Assembly: GCA_944363685.1 (NCBI GenBank)
Contig: CALVUV010000044.1
Span: forward strand, 1-9,792
Length of the DNA stretch: 9,792 nt
Source: an uncultured Bacilli bacterium
Lineage (GTDB): Bacteria; Bacillota_I; Bacilli_A; RF39; UBA660
Reading direction: 5' to 3'
A model generated the notes under the pieces. It did no database searches. It was not told the DNA's origin and saw nothing but the letters and a program-made list of their open reading frames with translations. Of this stretch, positions 6,849-9,792 are shown piece by piece. Position numbers and translations under genes: made by a program. Position 1 is the first letter of the stretch. The number at the start of each line of letters is the position of its first letter.

Positions 6849-6888
6849 AAGTATACTATACTTTTTTCTTTATATATAGGTATACTTT
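6849..6888. repeat. Palindromic AAGTATAC elements in the Ppx-like gene leader
   Basis: AAGTATA-C-TATACTT (6849-6863) is a perfect inverted repeat with a one-base centre. A further GTATACTTT (6880-6888) is the inverse of its left arm. They lie between the transglutaminase-like stop and the Ppx-like start, and could be an operator or a weak structural element. No good promoter overlaps them. Confidence 0.4.
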
Positions 6889-6889
6889 A

Positions 6890-7621
6890 TCAAGTAGAAT
6901 GATATTTACATTTTCTATTTTTTTTAAATCTCAATTTTTTCATATCTTCTTCTATTTCTTGACATACCCCATCATAATTAATTACTTTTTTAAATTGTTC
7001 TATTTCTCTTTGTAATAATTCTATTCCCAACTGAGAATACATTTCTGTACTTCTTCCATAACTCTTCTCAATCATTGGTAAAATTATTGGTGATACGTAT
7101 TTATCTTTTTTAATATTTTCAGGATTATAATTCTCATCTGATTTAATAAACTCTATAATAGAATTTTTATTATTTATGTGTCTAATTATAGGATGTTCCA
7201 TTAACCAATATAGCTTCTTATCATAAACAAAACCAGAGGAAGTATCATAAATAAGATGCTTCCCATCTTTTGTAACTCTCTCTACAATACAATGATCAGC
7301 ATACAACGGATCCGTACTATTAACAAGTTGTGGATTTAGTCTTAAACTATCTATTGAAGCATATACAAGCCGAACATCCCCTTCTTCTTCTAAAAATGCT
7401 CTAGACATTAAAAGTGCTCTATCATAACAATATCCATTAGACATACAATCAGATAATAATATTATTGAAGCAGGAATTCCACCATAATAAATAGTTCTTA
7501 ATTTTTCTATTAAAATATCATCGTAAGGTGCAATATAACCCTTTTTTAATCCATATATCAATAACTGCTTCGATTTATAATTATATAAATTCCATTTCAT
7601 AATTTGTAATTTTGTAACCAC
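6890..7621 (-). CDS. Transglutaminase-like/cysteine-protease-fold protein, function unknown
   Basis: A 243-residue cytoplasmic protein that I do not recognise by name. Residues 55-78 (LLSDCMSNGYCYDRALLMSRAF) look like the helix-starting Cys motif of transglutaminase-like or papain-like folds, with Cys65 as likely nucleophile. YADHCIVE (107-114) gives His110, and HLIYDTSSGFVYD (122-134) gives Asp126. The order Cys-His-Asp with gaps of about 45 and 16 residues fits a transglutaminase-like triad. The C-terminal 70 residues are charged and helical. The start is a GTG at 7621, decided by AAGGAGG seven bases upstream; the next Met (7600) has no such site. A promoter lies just before it, so it may be transcribed alone or with the Ppx-like gene 64 bases downstream. 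Peptidase, amidase and inactive binding roles are all possible. Confidence 0.6.
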   Translation of the reverse strand: MVTKLQIMKWNLYNYKSKQLLIYGLKKGYIAPYDDILIEKLRTIYYGGIPASIILLSDCMSNGYCYDRALLMSRAFLEEEGDVRLVYASIDSLRLNPQLVNSTDPLYADHCIVERVTKDGKHLIYDTSSGFVYDKKLYWLMEHPIIRHINNKNSIIEFIKSDENYNPENIKKDKYVSPIILPMIEKSYGRSTEMYSQLGIELLQREIEQFKKVINYDGVCQEIEEDMKKLRFKKNRKCKYHST

Positions 7622-7651
7622 TAAAACTCCTCCTTCTTTAAATTGATTTAT

Positions 7652-7680
7652 ATGATATTAAAGTATTTTCTAATCATCAA
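7652..7680 (-). promoter_or_regulatory. Promoter of the transglutaminase-like gene
   Basis: On the minus strand: -35 TTGATG (7675-7680), 17 bases, -10 TATCAT (7652-7657). Each hexamer matches consensus at 4-5 positions, and it lies 31 bases before the GTG start. Confidence 0.55.
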
Positions 7681-7709
7681 GCACCTTACTTTTTGTGCCT
7701 AAACATTTT

Positions 7710-8495
7710 TTATTTTATAGTTAAAACTTTTTTTCTATCTATTTCGTAATCATCATTTAAATCAATTACCTCATCCAAATATGGTATATCTTTTATAGGA
7801 CAACTTTTATCAATCAGTATATTTGCAATTCCTCTCAAATTCTCTAATGTATTAATATTATCTGATAAAATATGATATTGTTTTCTCGTTATTCTTTGCA
7901 ATAGTTCTCCATACATTGTTAGATAAAAAGATAAAATCATAGATACTTTATCTATATCTTCTTTTGTAGAAACTTTAGACTTTCTATAATCAATCAAGAA
8001 CTCTTTAAATAATATAGAGAAAAATGGTGAAGAATATTCTTTATAAGTACAACTATCTATATCACAAAATACAACATTACCTCTGTCATCAACTAATATA
8101 TTTTCAAAACTTAAATCTTGCCAAACAATCCCATTACTATGAATATTTCTTAATATTCTACTCGCTTTTTCTACATAGTTAAATATTTCATTGCAATTAA
8201 AATATCTTCTCAAAAATTTATCTGATAATGGCACAGAATTTGCAAAATATTTCATAGTATAACCTTTTAAATTACCATTCTCCACAATCAAATGTTTAGG
8301 AAATAAAACATTATCAATTTTTATCCCATCCATATCAAGAAATTTTTTATATAAATCTATTTTTTCATTAGGATAAAGACCATCTAAAAATTTATAACAT
8401 AAATCTCCATCAGTATAAATCGTACTTTTCGTTCCTTGACTTTGTATTTTTTGTAGAATAGATAAATCTATTTCTTTCAATTTTATCTCTTCCAT
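7710..8495 (-). CDS. Protein-kinase-like protein with altered HRD and DFG motifs
   Basis: A 261-residue soluble protein with a bacterial protein-kinase/lipopolysaccharide-kinase-like fold. GTKSTIYTDGDLCYKFLD (21-38) matches the N-lobe with Lys35 in the ATP-lysine place, and the linker is YTMKYF (79-84). The catalytic loop reads NGIVWQDLSFENILV (121-135), with Asp127 and Asn132 kept but the usual His replaced by Trp125. The metal-binding motif is CDIDS (144-148), so DFG reads DID. Residues 176-230 are helical. An in-frame start at 8564 exists, but the promoter -10 and a ribosome site (AAAGGGGAG) lie downstream of it, so ATG 8495 (MEEIKLKEID) is chosen. Key Asp, Asn and Lys residues remain, so activity is possible; the substrate is unknown. 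It is the first chromosomal gene beside the tRNA-Leu remnant. Confidence 0.7.
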   Translation of the reverse strand: MEEIKLKEIDLSILQKIQSQGTKSTIYTDGDLCYKFLDGLYPNEKIDLYKKFLDMDGIKIDNVLFPKHLIVENGNLKGYTMKYFANSVPLSDKFLRRYFNCNEIFNYVEKASRILRNIHSNGIVWQDLSFENILVDDRGNVVFCDIDSCTYKEYSSPFFSILFKEFLIDYRKSKVSTKEDIDKVSMILSFYLTMYGELLQRITRKQYHILSDNINTLENLRGIANILIDKSCPIKDIPYLDEVIDLNDDYEIDRKKVLTIK

Positions 8496-8519
8496 ATTAG
8501 TTTTTCTCCCCTTTAAATT

Positions 8520-8565
8520 GTTGTATATAATACCACAAAAATAATTATATGTAAATATATACAAC
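8520..8565. repeat. 10-bp inverted repeat bracketing the kinase-gene promoter
   Basis: GTTGTATATA (8520-8529) and TATATACAAC (8556-8565) are exact inverse copies 36 bp apart centre to centre. They cover the -10 on one side and lie just upstream of the -35 on the other. This is the layout of a two-site operator, but no regulator is visible. Confidence 0.5.
8527..8555 (-). promoter_or_regulatory. Promoter of the kinase-like gene
   Basis: On the minus strand: -35 TTTACA (8550-8555), 17 bases, -10 TATTAT (8527-8532), each one mismatch from consensus. It is nested between the arms of a 10-bp inverted repeat and supports the 8495 start. Confidence 0.7.
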
Positions 8566-8602
8566 TTTTTCTGTGATAATAAAAGGAATATATTATCAAA
8601 AT

Positions 8603-8623
8603 AAAAACGAACCTAATGGTCCG
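8603..8623 (-). terminator. Terminator downstream of the tRNA-Leu fragment
   Basis: On the minus strand, CGGACC-ATTA-GGTTCG forms a 6-bp stem (one G-U pair) followed by TTTTTATTTT. It begins 15 bases after the tRNA CCA and looks like the native tRNA-Leu terminator, which implies that the DNA to the left is the original chromosome. Confidence 0.7.
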
Positions 8624-8637
8624 AATAACAATCAATA

Positions 8638-8692
8638 TGGTGCCTGTATCCGGACTTGAACCGGAACTCTATTACTAGAAGTAGATTTTGAG
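8638..8692 (-). pseudogene. 3' fragment of tRNA-Leu(CAA); probable attachment-site remnant
   Basis: On the minus strand this fragment has the anticodon loop CTCAAAA (8686-8692, anticodon CAA) and the 3' anticodon strand TCTAC. A long class II variable arm with stem TCTA/TAGA follows. The T arm is perfect, TCCGG-TTCAAGT-CCGGA, and the 3' acceptor strand TACAGGC is followed by A and an encoded CCA ending at 8638. The matching 5' parts are absent: the five bases before the loop (CGGTA) cannot pair with TCTAC (GTAGA needed), and no GCCTGTA lies upstream. A clean break at the anticodon loop is typical of a tyrosine-recombinase attachment site. It cannot be a working tRNA. Confidence 0.85.
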
Positions 8693-8814
8693 TACCGCGC
8701 TTATTATTTTGAAACTGTTTAAAAATTTAATAAAGTCTTATTTTTCAAAGTATTTCAAATTGTTTCAAAGACGCAAGATTCAAACTCAAATGCAAATATT
8801 TTTGATTTGTTTTG

Positions 8815-8871
8815 AAAAAATCCCACCTAATTCCCACCTAAAAGTAGAAATATAGTCCTAGGTGGGATTTT
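8815..8871 (-). terminator. Long inverted repeat, likely terminator of the lipoprotein unit
   Basis: AAAATCCCACCTA (8817-8829) and TAGGTGGGATTTT (8859-8871) are a perfect 13-bp inverted repeat. A second copy of TCCCACCTAA (8832-8841) in the loop can replace the first as pairing partner. Reading the minus strand, the stem is followed by TTTTTT. It may stop transcription from both sides. Confidence 0.55.
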
Positions 8872-8918
8872 CCCCACCAAGAGATTTTTTCATTATAAAA
8901 GTGGGATTTTATTCCCAC
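8821..8918. repeat. Cluster of TCCCACC motifs in both orientations
   Basis: TCCCACCTAA occurs at 8821-8830 and 8832-8841 (11-bp period), and its inverse TAGGTGGGA at 8859-8867. A partial CCCACC is at 8873-8878, and the hairpin GTGGGA/TCCCAC uses 8901-8906 with 8913-8918. That makes six related copies in under 100 bp of otherwise AT-rich DNA. Confidence 0.75.
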
Positions 8919-8970
8919 ATAAAATTTGTGTGTCTAACTTTTACATTCAATATTTTCTTTATATGTTCTA

Positions 8971-9279
8971 TTATTTTTTTTCAAAATAATAACTACTACC
9001 ACAATCTAATATATCTAATGAATCATTTGACGTGCACATAATATCATCTTCTCCCGCTTTGGAAAGTTTTAATAGATTATTTACAGCATAATCTTGATCA
9101 GCGATGTATTCTGTCTCCTTGCCCGAAGCATTGTCTTTTATAAGAGCTTGTTTTCCATTAATGGTTAATATAACTTCATTCTCTTGATCTATCCATGTCC
9201 CATCATACTCATTATGCCCACAACCAGTACATAATGATAATATACTTATAATTAGTCCACATACTATAATTTTTTTCAT
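8971..9279 (-). CDS. Small secreted lipoprotein, function unknown
   Basis: A 102-residue protein beginning MKKIIVCGLIISILSLCTGC, a classic basic-hydrophobic lipoprotein signal peptide with lipid-attachment Cys20. The lipobox reads C-T-G-C with Cys rather than Leu at -3, which is uncommon but tolerated. The mature part starts GHNEYDGTWID and has a NEVILTINGKQALI stretch, suggesting a small beta-sheet, lipocalin-like domain that sits outside the membrane. Two further Cys (MCTS, DCGSS) near the end might form a disulfide. An in-frame GTG at 9288 lies within the ribosome site AGAAAGGTGA, so ATG 9279 is chosen. It is 14 bases behind the DUF1413-like gene, making a two-gene unit on the presumed element. 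I cannot name a specific function. Confidence 0.75.
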   Translation of the reverse strand: MKKIIVCGLIISILSLCTGCGHNEYDGTWIDQENEVILTINGKQALIKDNASGKETEYIADQDYAVNNLLKLSKAGEDDIMCTSNDSLDILDCGSSYYFEKK

Positions 9280-9293
9280 AATTTTCACCTTTC

Positions 9294-9533
9294 TTATATT
9301 TTAATATATCTTTGTTCTCCTTGAACATCTTTTTCTTTATCTGGCTTTATAATATTATTCATTTTTCTGTTAGTTATTGCTTTGTCATAAAAATATTTAC
9401 CTATGTTCATACGAGTAGTTACATCTAATTTGTTCCACTCTGCAGCTCCAATTAATTCTCTTATTTTAAACTTTCTTCCTTTGGGCAATTTTTTTATTTC
9501 AAATTCCAACTGATTATAATACTTCTCTAACAT
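9294..9533 (-). CDS. DUF1413-like small protein
   Basis: A 79-residue soluble protein. LPKGRKFKIRELIGAAEWNK (residues 16-35), followed by TTRMNIGKYFYDKAI (39-53), matches the pattern of DUF1413 proteins: Leu-Pro-Lys-Gly, then Phe, Leu, Glu-Trp, and a later R...xGxxF segment. These are small proteins found often on plasmids, phages and conjugative elements, of unknown role and perhaps nucleic-acid binding. The C-terminal 25 residues (RKMNNIIKPDKEKD onward) are charged and probably flexible. ATG 9533 follows AAAAGGAGG closely. It is the first gene of a unit with the lipoprotein, and an extended -10 promoter lies 64-72 bases upstream. Its presence right of the tRNA fragment agrees with that side being mobile DNA. 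The family call is from motif memory. Confidence 0.7.
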   Translation of the reverse strand: MLEKYYNQLEFEIKKLPKGRKFKIRELIGAAEWNKLDVTTRMNIGKYFYDKAITNRKMNNIIKPDKEKDVQGEQRYIKI

Positions 9534-9583
9534 AATTCCTCCTTTTCTATTAAGTATAACGTTGGGTGTTATTTAACAATTTT

Positions 9584-9612
9584 ATTATATGGTTATAGTA
9601 TAGCATAATTCG
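9584..9612 (-). promoter_or_regulatory. Candidate promoter(s) of the DUF1413-lipoprotein unit
   Basis: On the minus strand there is an extended -10, TGCTATACT (9597-9605), with no good -35. A perfect TATAAT (9584-9589), also without a -35, lies a few bases further on. One of the two should drive the unit. Confidence 0.5.
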
Positions 9613-9645
9613 ATATAAGGTTAAAGTTTTTTTACCATCTTCAAC

Positions 9646-9674
9646 AAAAAAATCAATCCTTTAGAGATTGATTT
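9646..9674 (-). terminator. Rho-independent terminator of an upstream minus-strand gene or RNA
   Basis: On the minus strand, AAATCAATC (9666-9674) pairs perfectly over 9 bp with GATTGATTT (9650-9658), and the T run extends to 9646. It ends transcription coming from beyond the right edge. No recognisable protein end is visible just before it: one frame ends with a TAA at 9675-9673 after only 31 open codons. Confidence 0.8.
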
Positions 9675-9681
9675 ACAACAA

Positions 9682-9708
9682 ATTCGACTTTTCAGAAAAA
9701 GTTCGAAT
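9682..9708. repeat. Inverted repeat ATTCGA-CTTTT / AAAAG-T-TCGAAT
   Basis: Two arms of 11 paired bases (6 plus 5, with one bulged T) enclose a CAGA loop. It lies between a minus-strand and a plus-strand terminator, so it could be part of a structured RNA from either strand or a protein-binding site. Confidence 0.55.
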
Positions 9709-9752
9709 AGATTCACGGGTTTTAAACACTTGCAAAATATAAAAACTGTGGA

Positions 9753-9778
9753 AACCATTGAAAAATGGTTATTTTTTT
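9753..9778 (+). terminator. Plus-strand Rho-independent terminator
   Basis: AACCATT-GAAA-AATGGTT is a perfect 7-bp stem with a stable GAAA tetraloop, followed by A and seven T. It is oriented for plus-strand transcription, although no plus-strand gene is seen in the window. Confidence 0.7.
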
Positions 9779-9792
9779 GTCAAATTTTTATT

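Larger units (their letters stand above)
8693..8970. other. Gene-free repeat-rich stretch next to the tRNA fragment
   Basis: No credible gene lies here. It holds three TTTCAAA copies with exact 10-bp spacing (8743-8749, 8753-8759, 8763-8769) and two inverse copies TTTGAAA (8708-8714, 8811-8817). It also holds a cluster of TCCCACC/GGTGGGA motifs (8821-8918). Such phased and inverted repeats beside a tRNA attachment site would suit arm-type binding sites for an integrase or excisionase; this is inference. Confidence 0.55.
9534..9792. other. Gene-free right end with promoters, hairpins and opposed terminators
   Basis: No protein gene is supported here. The plus strand from about 9610 contains no ATG before the terminator at 9753-9778, and the minus strand has stops in all frames near 9770. 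It holds the DUF1413 promoter region, a minus-strand terminator, an inverted repeat and a plus-strand terminator. Confidence 0.55.

Noticed and set aside
7681..7702. Hairpin GGCAC/GTGCT as a terminator of the kinase-like gene
   Set aside because: The stem has only 6 bp with one G-U pair and no T run on the minus strand (GATGATTAG follows); it overlaps the next gene's promoter region.
8496..8564. Longer start of the kinase-like protein adding 23 residues
   Set aside because: The added segment lies across the promoter -10 and transcription start, and the extra residues (MYIFTYNYF...) have no ribosome site. ATG 8495 has AAAGGGGAG.
8638..8692. A functional tRNA-Leu gene
   Set aside because: No D arm, no 5' acceptor strand, and the bases before the anticodon loop cannot pair with TCTAC.
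8821..8918. CRISPR array
   Set aside because: The TCCCACC repeats are about 10 bases, in mixed orientation with irregular spacing and no spacers of regular length.
9673..9767. 31-codon minus-strand frame ending just before the terminator at 9646-9674
   Set aside because: It is closed upstream by a stop, has no ATG, and shows no family motif. It could be a decayed gene end, but the sequence does not support a call.

Overview
The window is very AT-rich and nearly every gene is read on the minus strand. Genes are tightly packed, with strong AGGAGG-type ribosome sites, sigma-A-like promoters, short-stem Rho-independent terminators, a T-box leader on serS and a spoVS gene. Together these point to a low-GC Firmicute/Bacilli-type bacterium, possibly a gut lineage, using the standard code (TGA is a stop). 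The lineage is an inference from style, not from a marker gene comparison.

Layout, in order of transcription (right to left). At 8700-9792 lies what I read as the edge of an integrated element. It has a two-gene unit (a DUF1413-like small protein and a small lipoprotein), a terminator of an unseen gene, a plus-strand terminator with no visible gene, and a repeat-rich non-coding stretch next to a 3' fragment of a tRNA-Leu gene (8638-8692). The fragment keeps its CCA end and is followed by what looks like its own terminator, but it has no 5' half. That is the usual mark left by a tyrosine-recombinase element that integrated at the anticodon loop. If so, chromosome lies to the left and the element to the right, with the intact tRNA-Leu beyond the window.

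From 8495 down to 5935 are three genes: a kinase-like protein with altered HRD and DFG motifs, a transglutaminase/cysteine-protease-like protein with a Cys-His-Asp set, and a short Ppx/GppA-type protein. From 5848 down to 2465 is one probable operon behind a good promoter: a DUF2441/ADP-ribosyltransferase-like protein, an SGNH-hydrolase-like protein, a class I SAM methyltransferase of the rRNA-methyltransferase type, and an RluA-family pseudouridine synthase. The last two overlap by 8 bases and probably both act on RNA.

From 2359 down to 1 are a single-pass membrane protein with a long disordered Asn/Thr/Val/Pro-rich tail, SpoVS, and the 5' part of serS behind a complete T-box leader (specifier UCU, NCCA-binding UGGC, exclusive antiterminator and terminator). 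This leader ties SerRS production to uncharged tRNA-Ser.

I do not see a convincing complete new system. The best leads are the attachment-site remnant with its phased repeats, the possible non-coding RNA at the right end, and the divergent enzyme-like proteins (kinase-like, transglutaminase-like, SGNH-like) that keep only part of their families' motifs.
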